A stretch of 64,000 nucleotides of DNA, from positions 110,987-174,986 of the forward strand of contig NZ_JAHLEF010000009.1 in assembly GCF_018861755.1 (NCBI RefSeq). Direction: 5' to 3'. Source of the DNA: Clostridium sp. CF012 (GTDB taxonomy: Bacteria > Bacillota > Clostridia > Clostridiales > Clostridiaceae). Shown piece after piece: positions 55,052 through 63,925 of this stretch. Position 1 is the first letter of the stretch. The number at the start of each line of letters is the position of its first letter. Below the pieces are notes generated by a model that was given only the letters and a program-made list of their open reading frames with translations, was not told the origin of the DNA and made no database searches. The position numbers and the translations under genes are program-made.

Positions 55052-55110
55052 CCAAAAAAAATAAAGCCTCAAAAACAAATCTCAAAATTGAGACTCGTCC
55101 TTCAGGCTTT
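55052..55110 (-). terminator. Terminator of the ykkC-type leader
   Basis: AAAGCCT/AGGCTTT outer stem enclosing a small perfect hairpin (TCTCAA/TTGAGA), then TTTTTTTT. The left arm AAAGCCT belongs to the conserved 3' end of the aptamer. Ligand binding would therefore block the terminator: an ON switch. Confidence 0.8.
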
Positions 55111-55185
55111 TCTCCTAAAAGTGTAGAAATCATCCTGTATCGCTCGGACCAGACATTTTTTAAACCGGAACCCTAGATACACTCT
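55096..55185 (-). ncRNA. ykkC-family riboswitch (guanidine-I class most likely)
   Basis: Minus strand carries the hallmark blocks TCTAGGGTTCCGG, CTGGTCCGAG, an ACAC segment and AGGAGAAAAGCCTGAAGGACGAG in pattern, matching the ykkC consensus (TCTAGGGTTCCG ... CTGGTCCGAGAG ... ACAC ... GGGA-AAAAGCC). The family splits into classes for guanidine, ppGpp, PRPP and nucleoside diphosphates that differ at few positions. I cannot separate them with certainty by eye. An exporter as target fits guanidine best. Confidence 0.78.
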
Positions 55186-55417
55186 CATGTTTTAATAAAT
55201 TATAGCATAATTTGTATATTTTGCAAGTCTTTTCTTCGTAAACTACAATAGATTTAAAACATAGAGGATTCTTTTCAACTCCTTGCCTGAAACTCTATTT
55301 AACAAAAATAATAACTACAATTCTGTATTAGAACTTTCTTGATGATTCATTACTGCTATGGTTTAATATAACTATCAAACTTTGATTGTATAAAAAATTA
55401 TAGGGAGAGTAAATTTT

Positions 55418-56452
55418 ATGAGAATTGCAATAATTGGATTTGGTGGACTAGGAAAAGCCTTCATAGCTTTAATTGAAAATAAAAAAGATGAATTACGTAG
55501 GGTTGGATATAATTTTCAAATAAATTATATTTTAAACTCTAGTGGTGGAATTTATGATCCAGAGGGAATAAATTGTGAAGACCTCATAGATTTTTCTAAG
55601 AATGAAAAAAAAATAATCAATTACCCTAAAGGCGGTAGCTTTGATCTTAATTTTAATAAACTACTTGAGAATAATGACGTTGATGTTCTAATAGAACTTA
55701 CTCCAACTAATAAGGAAACTGGTGGAGCCGGAATGATTCATATTAAAGAAGCTTTGGAAAGTGGTATTCATGTAATCACGGCAAATAAGGGACCCATTCT
55801 ATTGGCCTATAATGAATTGCGTGAAATAGCAGTGAAGAATAATGTGCAATTAGCCATCGGCTGCACTACAGGTGGAGCACTTCCCGCTATAAACGCTGGT
55901 ATGTTTGATTTGGCTGGTTCAGAAATTCTTTCTATTGAAGGTATTTTAAATGGTACAACGAATTACATTCTAAAAGAAATGGAAGATAATGCTTTAACCT
56001 ACAGAGTCGCTCTTAAAAAAGCACAAGCATTAGGTATTGCAGAAACTGACCCTATATTAGATGTGGAAGGGTTTGATACAGCATCTAAACTACTTATCCT
56101 TACTAATGTGCTAATGCATGAAAATAAAACATTAAATGATATTACCATAGAAGGCATTACTAATATTACCCCTCAAGATATAAAGAATGCCAAACTCGAA
56201 AATAAAAAATATAAGCTTATGGGAAGCGCTTGCAAAATCAATAATGAACTAATAATGACAGTAAAACTTGAAAAACTTGAACCTAGCCATGCTTTATATA
56301 AGGTAGATGGCAAGAATAAAGCAGTAAGATTTACTTCTGATACCCTTGGTGATTTAACAGTTCTAGGAGGTGCTTCGGGTGTCACCCCAGCCGCTGCATC
56401 TATTCTTAGGGATTTAATTAATATTATCAACGGTTATAAATTTTGTAGATAA
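55418..56452 (+). CDS. hom: Homoserine dehydrogenase
   Basis: 344 aa, a short form without the C-terminal ACT domain. NAD(P)-binding GFGGLGKAF at 7-15, EALESGIHVITANKGPILL near 112, the catalytic region IGCTTGGALPAIN and GILNGTTNYILKEME near 180, and DPILDVEGFDTASKLLIL near 212. Reduces aspartate semialdehyde to homoserine for threonine and methionine. Without the ACT domain, feedback by threonine should be absent. GGGAGAG upstream; no T-box or SAM element seen in the 217 bp before it. Confidence 0.92.
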   Translation: MRIAIIGFGGLGKAFIALIENKKDELRRVGYNFQINYILNSSGGIYDPEGINCEDLIDFSKNEKKIINYPKGGSFDLNFNKLLENNDVDVLIELTPTNKETGGAGMIHIKEALESGIHVITANKGPILLAYNELREIAVKNNVQLAIGCTTGGALPAINAGMFDLAGSEILSIEGILNGTTNYILKEMEDNALTYRVALKKAQALGIAETDPILDVEGFDTASKLLILTNVLMHENKTLNDITIEGITNITPQDIKNAKLENKKYKLMGSACKINNELIMTVKLEKLEPSHALYKVDGKNKAVRFTSDTLGDLTVLGGASGVTPAAASILRDLINIINGYKFCR

Positions 56453-56550
56453 ATATTCATTAATACCCTATCATGTATTGTTTGAGTTTTATAACTTTTA
56501 GGAATATAATTGATATCTACCACAGAGTCACAAGAGGAGATGAATTTGTT

Positions 56551-57015
56551 TTGGGATACAGTATTATTGACATTATAGATAAGGCTACAGCTATTGCAAC
56601 TAAGCGAAAAGACCTTTACTCAGAAATTAGTAAGCAGAACAATCTTCCACCTGCTGTAAGGATAATATCTAAGGTTTTTTCTGACAACGTTGACAAAACA
56701 TTTGTTTATTATGAAAGGCTAAAACAAGAAGTAAATGATGATGAAGTTAAGAAAATTGATTTTTCAATATATGATAAGATTTCTTTTTTAATAAGTCAAT
56801 TTAATTCAAGAGTATATACTACTAACGCTACAACACCTAAAGAATTTCTAAGCTTTTCTCTAAATTTTGAAAAGGAAATACTGGCTCTTTTTCTTGACAT
56901 TCAAGGAAGATTGGTTAAAAATTCCAATGATACAAATTCAAAAACATATATAATACTATCTAGTATGATTAGAACTAAAACTAATCTAATTGATGACTTG
57001 GAGCGATATAATTAA
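56551..57015 (+). CDS. Helical protein of unknown function
   Basis: 154 aa if it starts at the TTG at 56551, 11 bases after AGAGGAG. A longer frame from ATG 56473 has no ribosome binding site. It is almost wholly helical (IIDKATAIATKRKDLYSEIS, then VFSDNVDKTFVYYERLKQEV), with spacing reminiscent of ferritin-like bundles but without clear E-x-x-H metal ligands. No family recognised. Ends at a bidirectional terminator. Confidence 0.55.
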   Translation: MGYSIIDIIDKATAIATKRKDLYSEISKQNNLPPAVRIISKVFSDNVDKTFVYYERLKQEVNDDEVKKIDFSIYDKISFLISQFNSRVYTTNATTPKEFLSFSLNFEKEILALFLDIQGRLVKNSNDTNSKTYIILSSMIRTKTNLIDDLERYN

Positions 57016-57067
57016 TGCTTGGATTTTGTAAATAAAAATACTTATTTGTTATTTATTTTCATAAAAT

Positions 57068-57106
57068 AGAAAAGGCTAATTGTAGATTTTGCAATTAGTC
57101 TTTTCT
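57068..57106. terminator. Bidirectional terminator
   Basis: AGAAAAGGCTAATTG/CAATTAGTCTTTTCT stem with one G-T pair and a 9-base loop, between convergent genes ending at 57015 and 57130. Confidence 0.75.
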
Positions 57107-57129
57107 GTTTGATATTGTAATTTTATTTA

Positions 57130-57864
57130 TTACTTTTTAATAGGATAGTAATTCTCAGGCGTTCCATCGTTAATAAGCTTAAATTCATATCCATTATCTT
57201 TATAGAATTTTATTACTCTAGGAAGGGCCACACAGGTATTTTTATGCATATAGTCGCAATGCATAAGAAGTATTATTGGGTGCTCTGTAATGGTAGTTTT
57301 TGTAGCTTCTCTAAACAGCTGATCTATAGGAGTTTTTGCTTTAATTCCATCAGACATATTAGCATTCCAATCATACACTTTAAATTTATAGCTATGAAGT
57401 TCTTCTAAAAAATCCGCAGTTAAATGTTTTCTACTACCAAAAGGAAATCTTATTATTGTTGGTTTAATTCCTATAAGAGTATTAATTTCATTTTGAGTTT
57501 TTAACATTTCATTTATAAATCCTCTTCTACTAGGATATATGTTCTTATATTTATGGGTATAAGTATGTAGTCCAATACTATGGCCTTCATTATACATTCT
57601 TTTTACTACAGCTTCTTGACCTTTAATTTGGTTCCCTATAATGAAAAAAGTAGCCTTTACATCATTTTCTTTAAGTATATCTAAAACTTTATTTGTTAGG
57701 ACACTGGGTCCATCATCAAAGGTTAAATATATTACTTTTTCCACCTCTTTACTTGGTATATCAGCTGCTAATACTTTTGGGCTACCTAATATACTATAAT
57801 TAATAAATATAAAAAACACCACAAGTGATAAAGCAATAATCCTAGTTAAACTTTTCTTTCTCAT
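57130..57864 (-). CDS. Secreted polysaccharide deacetylase (NodB domain)
   Basis: 244 aa, AGAAGGAG upstream. Signal peptide of about 33 residues ending VLAADIP. NodB motifs: TFDDGPS at 48-54 (catalytic and metal aspartates), HTYTH at 100-104, RFPFGSRKH, a YDWNANMSDG strand and LLMHCD. Removes N-acetyl groups from peptidoglycan or another amino-sugar polymer outside the membrane. Part of a small cluster of wall enzymes (amidase and NagZ follow). Confidence 0.9.
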   Translation of the reverse strand: MRKKSLTRIIALSLVVFFIFINYSILGSPKVLAADIPSKEVEKVIYLTFDDGPSVLTNKVLDILKENDVKATFFIIGNQIKGQEAVVKRMYNEGHSIGLHTYTHKYKNIYPSRRGFINEMLKTQNEINTLIGIKPTIIRFPFGSRKHLTADFLEELHSYKFKVYDWNANMSDGIKAKTPIDQLFREATKTTITEHPIILLMHCDYMHKNTCVALPRVIKFYKDNGYEFKLINDGTPENYYPIKK

Positions 57865-58034
57865 ACTTTCTCCTTCTTAAGTTCAATTAAACATACATTA
57901 TTAATTTTAGAGATGTACAAACTTAATATTTATTATTTATTATTATCTAAAATATCCTATAAAATAAGTGGAAATTAATGCAATGTATCCGAAAAATAAT
58001 AGATTTGACATACTAATTACTATAGTCTAAATTT

Positions 58035-58157
58035 TCATATGTAATTATTCCCAAAACCACAGATAAAAGTGTCTATTTGACTTCAAATCAGCTTAAAGAA
58101 ATTCAATCTAATGGAATAGACATTCAAAGCCATATATTAGATCATAAGGAATTAACA
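58035..58157 (+). pseudogene. Polysaccharide deacetylase remnant
   Basis: One frame reads VYLTSNQLKEIQSNGIDIQS followed by HILDHKEL, the segment around the H-x3-H metal site of PgaB/IcaB-like NodB proteins. The first TFDDG part and the end are absent, and the frame then runs antisense into the MATE gene. A deletion remnant, unrelated in sequence to the intact gene at 57130. Confidence 0.6.
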
Positions 58158-59510
58158 AATGCCTTGTTGAATTTTCGTAAATTTATTAAATTTGCAATAA
58201 AAAAAGATAACCATAAGCAAAGCATCTATCGACCATTGCAATGCAGTAATCCACCATACCGCTGTAACTGGGTACTTTAAAATCTGTATAAAATAATATG
58301 TTAATGGCAATCTTATAATCCAGCTTGTAAAGCAAGAAATAAAAAAGGGAGTCTTAACATCTCCTAACCCCTTTAATGCACCAGCAAAGACTAGAGATAT
58401 ACCTATAAATGGTTGCTCTACTGCTCCAATAGCAAGGCATCTACCCGCTAAATAAGCAACTTTTTTTTCATTTTCACCCACAAAAAAATTCACCAGAAGG
58501 TCTGGCATAAATAAGAATATTATTGCAAATATACTCATCATAAATACTGCATAAAAAGCACATTTAATAGCAACTCCTTTTGCTTTTTTATAATCTTTTT
58601 TCCCAGTATTAAGCCCTACGAGTGTAATAACTGCAATGCCAAATCCGATACCAGGCATAACTGAAATTCCTTCTATCATATTAGCTATTTCATCAGCTGC
58701 AAAGGAGGCACTTCCAGATTTAATTATAATAGCAACACATATTAATTTACTAATGTTGAAGGCGGCTTCTTCCATTGAGCAGGGAATAGCTAATTTTATT
58801 ATTTTTTTAATATCTTTAAAAGAAATGCTTACGATAAAAAAGTGTCTAAACGTAATTTTAGCCTTAGAAGCAGTGTAGTAAAAAGAAAAAACAAAACCAC
58901 ATAAATAAGCAATTGTAGAGGCTATAGCAGATCCTTCTATTCCCCTAGACTTAAACACAATGCCAAAAATCAATGAATAATTAAAAACTATTTTTATAAA
59001 AAATACAATTAAAGAACATATGAATGGTATAAAAGTGTTTCCATATCCTATTAAAATAGAATTTAAAAGTCTCATATTCATACAAAAGAATAAAGCAATG
59101 GAATTAATTTTTATAAAGGAATATCCTATTTTTAAAACTTCATTCCTAGCTCCAAGTATGTATAGAAATTGTTTTCCAAAATAATAAAATAAAATTGTGA
59201 TGATTAAACAAATGCTAGCACCTAAAATATATCCTATGACAGCGAATTTCTCCGCACTCTTATACTGTCTTGCACCCACTAGTCTTGAAACTAGTGAAAC
59301 AATACTTATACAAACTCCCCCCGAAATAAATATGCCTATAAATGCATTTGTCAAACTATTACTTATACCCACAGCACTTACTGCTATATTCCCACCATAT
59401 TTCCCAATCATCATTAAATCGAAAATAGACATTAAGGTATATATTGTTATTTCCGCAACTACAGGTAATGAGGTATTGAGAACTTCATTGGTTGTATTTT
59501 TATTTACCAT
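58152..59510 (-). CDS. MATE family efflux pump
   Basis: 452 aa with twelve transmembrane helices in two MatE repeats (PVVAEITIYTLMSIFDLMMIG; PCSMEEAAFNISKLICVAII), each with the usual following loop. GAGGTA 8 bases before the ATG. Sequence is clearly different from the MATE pump at 35189 and it has no attenuator-like leader. Substrate unknown. The last codons overlap the deacetylase remnant. Confidence 0.88.
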   Translation of the reverse strand: MVNKNTTNEVLNTSLPVVAEITIYTLMSIFDLMMIGKYGGNIAVSAVGISNSLTNAFIGIFISGGVCISIVSLVSRLVGARQYKSAEKFAVIGYILGASICLIITILFYYFGKQFLYILGARNEVLKIGYSFIKINSIALFFCMNMRLLNSILIGYGNTFIPFICSLIVFFIKIVFNYSLIFGIVFKSRGIEGSAIASTIAYLCGFVFSFYYTASKAKITFRHFFIVSISFKDIKKIIKLAIPCSMEEAAFNISKLICVAIIIKSGSASFAADEIANMIEGISVMPGIGFGIAVITLVGLNTGKKDYKKAKGVAIKCAFYAVFMMSIFAIIFLFMPDLLVNFFVGENEKKVAYLAGRCLAIGAVEQPFIGISLVFAGALKGLGDVKTPFFISCFTSWIIRLPLTYYFIQILKYPVTAVWWITALQWSIDALLMVIFFYCKFNKFTKIQQGIC

Positions 59511-59693
59511 ACATAAGCTACCTCACAAAAATTGATTTTCTTATTAAGTATATTAGTAAAATTCATTTTGATGAATAACTTTCCAAGATTTCAAAATAAC
59601 TCATAAATTATTTTTGCAAGAAATCTTATTAATATGGAATACTAAATTAGTGCTTATTTTTATTAATTACATAACTCGGAGGTGTATAAATCT

Positions 59694-60899
59694 ATGAGGA
59701 TTTCTATTCACAAAAAATGTATGCCTATTATTATTTTATCTTTTACTTTGCTACTATGTTTACTTTTCTATAAATCGGATAATTTCTACACTAATAAAGA
59801 AATAGCTATTTCTACAATGGCTTTAATCCCTCCCGATAAAACTGAAATTACAAAAGTGCTAGAAAATATTTATAACGATCGTTGTTCCATGTTTATTACT
59901 AAAGATCTTACCAATCTTCCTAGTTATTATGATGCATCTCAAAAGCTTGGGAAGTGGAGTTTAGAGCATGAAGTGCAACGATTTAATTATTTTAACGATT
60001 GGTCAAGTCAAAGAGGTATGAATTTTATAAAAGTTGAATCTACCCCCAACGTTAGAAAAATAACTAAAACCCAAAGAGGTATCCGATTATTGGTGGATGA
60101 GTATTATAAATTTGAGTATACCTACAAAAATGATATAACACCTACTACAAATATTTTTGGCGTAGGATTAATGCATTCAATGGAACTTATGAAGAATGGT
60201 GAGAAATGGATAATTTATTCTGATTGGTATTTAGATTGCTTTGAAGATGCCCTAAAATCTTATTCAGGGAAATTAAAAGACATGAAGCTTGATAATAACA
60301 AAGAGCCTATTTATACCCTAGGTAATTGTCCTAAAATAATTTCTGAGGAAAAGACTGTGGCCAAAGGTTCTTATAATAAAATAAAAGCTGTTAAATATGC
60401 GGATAAATACTGTGGAGTGCCTTGGGCCACTGGGAGCTTAACAAAATACAATAAAAAGTACACGAACTATACCGGCAATGGAGGAAATTGCACTAATTAC
60501 GTATCTCAATCAATAGGGGATATCGAAGGTGGAGGATTGAGATTTGATAGTGCTTGGCATTACCAAGGCTCTGCAGGAAGCTCAGCATGGGTTAATGCTG
60601 ACGCTTTTAAAAATTATTTAATTTATAGTGGAAGAGGAAAGCTACTAGGAAAAGGAACATTTAAGCAATTAATTTCTCCCCTTCCTGGTTATCCATGTGG
60701 AGCAGTACAAAAATTGGATATTGGTGATCTTATTTGTTATGCCAAAGGTAGTGATATAGATCATTTTGCTATAGTTACAGGCTTTGATTCTCATGGATAC
60801 CCTCTTGTTAACACACACACCATTGATAGATATCATGTTCCTTGGGACTTAGGCTGGGGAGATAAAAATATTAATTTTTACTTAATACATTTAAAATAA
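59694..60899 (+). CDS. Secreted amidase-domain protein (PF12671)
   Basis: 401 aa from the ATG at 59694 (GGAGG 11 bases upstream). An N-terminal transmembrane anchor or signal (residues 10-26) is followed by about 200 residues with no motif and the C-terminal Amidase_6 domain. Its cysteine-containing start is NGGNCTNYVSQS (C near 266); histidines are in DIDHFAIVTGFDSHGYPLV. Expected to act on the cell wall outside the membrane as a papain-like cysteine hydrolase. Confidence 0.83.
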   Translation: MRISIHKKCMPIIILSFTLLLCLLFYKSDNFYTNKEIAISTMALIPPDKTEITKVLENIYNDRCSMFITKDLTNLPSYYDASQKLGKWSLEHEVQRFNYFNDWSSQRGMNFIKVESTPNVRKITKTQRGIRLLVDEYYKFEYTYKNDITPTTNIFGVGLMHSMELMKNGEKWIIYSDWYLDCFEDALKSYSGKLKDMKLDNNKEPIYTLGNCPKIISEEKTVAKGSYNKIKAVKYADKYCGVPWATGSLTKYNKKYTNYTGNGGNCTNYVSQSIGDIEGGGLRFDSAWHYQGSAGSSAWVNADAFKNYLIYSGRGKLLGKGTFKQLISPLPGYPCGAVQKLDIGDLICYAKGSDIDHFAIVTGFDSHGYPLVNTHTIDRYHVPWDLGWGDKNINFYLIHLK

Positions 60900-60929
60900 G
60901 GATACCAAATTAACGATATCCTTATTTTT
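60894..60929. terminator. Terminator between amidase and GH3 genes
   Basis: AAATAAGGATA/TATCCTTATTT stem followed on the plus strand by TTATTTTT. Convergent genes end on both sides. Confidence 0.75.
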
Positions 60930-60954
60930 ATTTTTGATATCTTTCTATAACTTT

Positions 60955-62226
60955 TTAAAAATTACTTTTTAGTACTTCATTGATTTTATTATTTATACCC
61001 TCAACATTCACGGACTTTATTATCTCATCTTTTAATTTATATTTTTGTTTAAGGCTCAGTATTCTGTATACACTTTCATCTATCCGACTCTCAGATACCT
61101 CTCCCTTTAATAGTGAATTTTTCAGTGCGTTAATTACTTCAACTTCATTATCATATCCGTGGCACACAAGCACTATATCAGTTCCTGCCTTTACTGATTT
61201 TACTGCTGCTTCTCCAATATTATAATTTTTCACTATTGCGCCCATAGTCATGTCATCAGTGATTATAACACCCTTAAACTTAAGATTACTTCTTAAGATA
61301 TCTGTAATAATTATTTTTGACAAGGAAGATGGATTTTCACTATCTATCTTAGGCAAAAGTATATGCGCAATCATTACTGCATCCGCATTATTTTTTATTG
61401 CCTGTTCAAAAGGTATTAGCTCAAAGCTCTTTAACCTTTTTAAATCATTATTTACAGAGGGTAATCCCATATGAGAATCTACCGAGGTGTCACCATGTCC
61501 TGGAAAATGTTTCACTACAGGTATAATATTTTGCGATTGAATTCCCTTCATAGTTTGAATCCCTAAGTTACTTACGATATTTACATCTGATCCAAAAGAC
61601 CTGTCCCCTATAACTGGATTTTTGGGATTACTGTTAACATCAAGAACCGGTGCAAAGTCCATATTAAAGCCAAAGGAGCTTATCTCATTGGCTATTACAG
61701 CTCCTATCTTATTGGATAGTGTCTCATCATTTATTTTTCCTATTGCTTTATTCGTTGGAAATTTTTTAAACTCCGCAGGCATTCTTGTTACTCTACCACC
61801 CTCTTCATCAACAGATAAAAATAGGGGTATTTTATTTTGTAGGTTTGTACTTTTTAAAGAATTTAGCAGATTAAGTAGCTGGCTTGTATCTTGAACATTA
61901 TTTGAGAATAATATTACGCCTCCTACCTTAGATTTTTGGAGGAGACTTTTAGTATTTTCATTTAAAGCATAGCCCTCAATTCCTACTACAAGCATTTGTC
62001 CTATCTTCTCATCTATAGTCATTTCACCTATTCGCTCTATGATTGGATCTATTTTTTGAGGCTCCTCTATCACTTCTAAATCTTGCGTATCATTATCTTT
62101 TACTTTCTCTTGATGTGCTGGAGTATTATTTGCATTTTGATTATTAACCTTCTTAATTATATTGCAACCAGACATAATTGGTATAATCAATATTAACATT
62201 AGAATTAGAGTAAATTTTTTAAACAA
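60955..62226 (-). CDS. nagZ: Lipoprotein beta-N-acetylhexosaminidase, GH3 (NagZ type)
   Basis: 423 aa from a TTG start, GGGGG 9 bases upstream. Lipobox MSGC at 18-21, an acidic linker, then the GH3 barrel. The NagZ motif KHFPGHGDT is at 239-247, followed by DSH at 250-252 (the general acid/base loop). The nucleophile aspartate is in VIITDDMTMGAI near 315. Removes N-acetylglucosamine from muropeptides. A lipid-anchored form working outside the membrane is usual in Gram-positive bacteria. Confidence 0.9.
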   Translation of the reverse strand: MFKKFTLILMLILIIPIMSGCNIIKKVNNQNANNTPAHQEKVKDNDTQDLEVIEEPQKIDPIIERIGEMTIDEKIGQMLVVGIEGYALNENTKSLLQKSKVGGVILFSNNVQDTSQLLNLLNSLKSTNLQNKIPLFLSVDEEGGRVTRMPAEFKKFPTNKAIGKINDETLSNKIGAVIANEISSFGFNMDFAPVLDVNSNPKNPVIGDRSFGSDVNIVSNLGIQTMKGIQSQNIIPVVKHFPGHGDTSVDSHMGLPSVNNDLKRLKSFELIPFEQAIKNNADAVMIAHILLPKIDSENPSSLSKIIITDILRSNLKFKGVIITDDMTMGAIVKNYNIGEAAVKSVKAGTDIVLVCHGYDNEVEVINALKNSLLKGEVSESRIDESVYRILSLKQKYKLKDEIIKSVNVEGINNKINEVLKSNF

Positions 62227-62533
62227 TCCAAGGCCCCCTATCTTTATAATACATAAACTATAAACACAATAACTGTGTCCTTTTTTAATTATACAGAATA
62301 CTTATACAGAATACTTATATAGTTTTCAAATATTTATCACAATATATGTAAATTACCCTTCTGATTTTGACCATGCATTCCTTCCGTTTATAATTATCTG
62401 TCAAAATAGGTTAAAAGGTAGTAACATTAACAATATAATATATGAAGTATTAGAAGGTGTAATTTTTTTAAGGAAACATATAGCTTGCTTAAAATATTAG
62501 CTGAATATATCCTCATAATAAGGAGTTGATATT
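62227..62533. other. Intergenic region, no gene seen
   Basis: AT-rich region upstream of nagZ (-) and the EamA pseudogene (+). It holds a short tandem repeat (ACAGAATACTTAT twice, about 62292-62317) and no supported ORF. Confidence 0.6.
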
Positions 62534-63189
62534 TTGTCAAATAGAAAGATATATTTACTTTCTTTTTTACAGCCTTGAAATATACTACTGCAATAAACTC
62601 TTCACTAATAGGAGCCACAAATCCCATAATAACAACAATTTTATGTGTTATATTTTTGAAGGATAAAATAACCTTCAAAAGAGCTATTGGAATAACTCTA
62701 TCATTTGCAGGTGTTTTTTTAACTATAACGAATGCAAATCCATCCACAATGCAAACCCTATCCATAAACAAAGGTGATTTATTAATGCTTATAGCTGTTT
62801 GTTTGTGGGCTGCCTACTCTATTTTTAGTAAGGTAGTTTTGCATAGATTTTCACCCCTAATACTAACCTTTTATAGTTTTTTATTTTGCAGCGTGTTCTT
62901 AATCCCTTTTGTTATATACGAAAGGCCTTGGACCTTTATCAGTCAAGTTCCCTACTACTCATTTTTAGCCGTGGTATATATGAGTATATTCGCATCTGTT
63001 ATAGGATATTTAGTTCAGCAAATCTCCATCAAACAAATTGGTCCAAGCAAAACCTCAATCTTTATTAATTTAGTACCTATTTTTTCTATTATGCTTTCAG
63101 TAACCATATTAAAAGAAAGTATATCAGCAGTAAAAATTTTTACTGCACTTCTTATTATTACGGGAGTGTATATATGCCAAAAGAACTGA
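62534..63189 (+). pseudogene. EamA/DMT transporter with an internal deletion
   Basis: AAGGAG-8-TTG opens the natural start (SNRKIYLLSFLQ). After 14 codons the frame breaks, and the next in-register sequence is FFTALKYTTAINSSLIGA, normally found about 75 residues later. From there the rest of the family is intact (second EamA repeat, LLMLIAVCLWAAYSIFSK; IGPSKTSIFINLVPIFS). About 60 residues are missing, so the product lacks the first helices and is probably inactive. Confidence 0.75.
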
Positions 63190-63334
63190 CAATTTTATTA
63201 TAAATAAAGGAATTGGGTTTTACATAGTGTATGTTTTATTATATAAATGTCATCAATCGTCATATATTAGAGGAATTATAGTACTTATGTAGAATGTATA
63301 AGTTTAAAAGTATATTTATTAGGAGGATGATTTC

Positions 63335-63712
63335 ATGGGATTTTTAGATGGATTAATGGGCAATGCTTCTGAGGTTGATATTGATCAAGTTCAAAAGGAG
63401 TATAAGAATGTTTTGGCACCTACAGAAAGTATAGAAAAAGCATATAAGTTAATTAGAGATATGTTTATTTTTACAAATAAAAGACTTATATTAGTAGACA
63501 AACAAGGTATTACCGGTAAAAAAGTAGACTACCACTCCATCCCTTATAAAAGTATTACCCACTTTAGCATTGAAACAGCGGGAAACTTTGATTTAGATGC
63601 AGAGCTTAAAATATGGATATCTGGTACCCCGCAGCCAATACAAAAGCAGTTTAATAAAAATTTAAATATATATGAATTGCAAAGTGTATTAGCTGGATAT
63701 GTTTTAAAATAA
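63335..63712 (+). CDS. Bacterial PH-domain protein (PF08000)
   Basis: 125 aa, AGGAGG 7 bases before the ATG. The domain fills the whole protein: YKLIRDMFIFTNKRLILVDK near residue 38-57, then GKKVDYHSIPYKSITHFSIE, a typical pattern of bPH_1 proteins. Soluble, function unknown. GGATGATTTC between the site and the start is normal spacing. Confidence 0.88.
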   Translation: MGFLDGLMGNASEVDIDQVQKEYKNVLAPTESIEKAYKLIRDMFIFTNKRLILVDKQGITGKKVDYHSIPYKSITHFSIETAGNFDLDAELKIWISGTPQPIQKQFNKNLNIYELQSVLAGYVLK

Positions 63713-63796
63713 ACTGCTGAGGAAATCCTATTAAGCTTAAGTAATTTAAAATAAAAAGTGCTATCTCTAAGAGGAGGCCACTGAAAAACTATAAGA

Positions 63797-63828
63797 AACG
63801 TCATCAATTTTGAGATGACGTTTTTTTT
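63797..63828 (+). terminator. Hairpin terminator at the IS left end
   Basis: AAACGTCATC/GATGACGTTT stem followed by TTTTTT. It would insulate the transposase gene from outside transcription, a usual arrangement in insertion sequences, and ends the PH-domain transcript. Confidence 0.8.
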
Positions 63829-63925
63829 GAGCAATTTTTTAATTCAAAAAGGATTTTTGATGTTTATGTCGAATATGTATAGTAGGATGTGTATAGTAGG
63901 ATAAAATTAAAGGAGAGAGATTATT

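Noticed and set aside
55200..55417. T-box or SAM riboswitch before homoserine dehydrogenase
   Set aside because: None of the conserved blocks (T-box TGGNACCGCG, S-box GAGNNNG) is present and there is no terminator.
58077..58280. 67-codon plus-strand ORF opposite the end of the second MATE gene
   Set aside because: Only its first third has protein-like similarity (NodB remnant); the rest is antisense of the MATE gene and there is no ribosome binding site.
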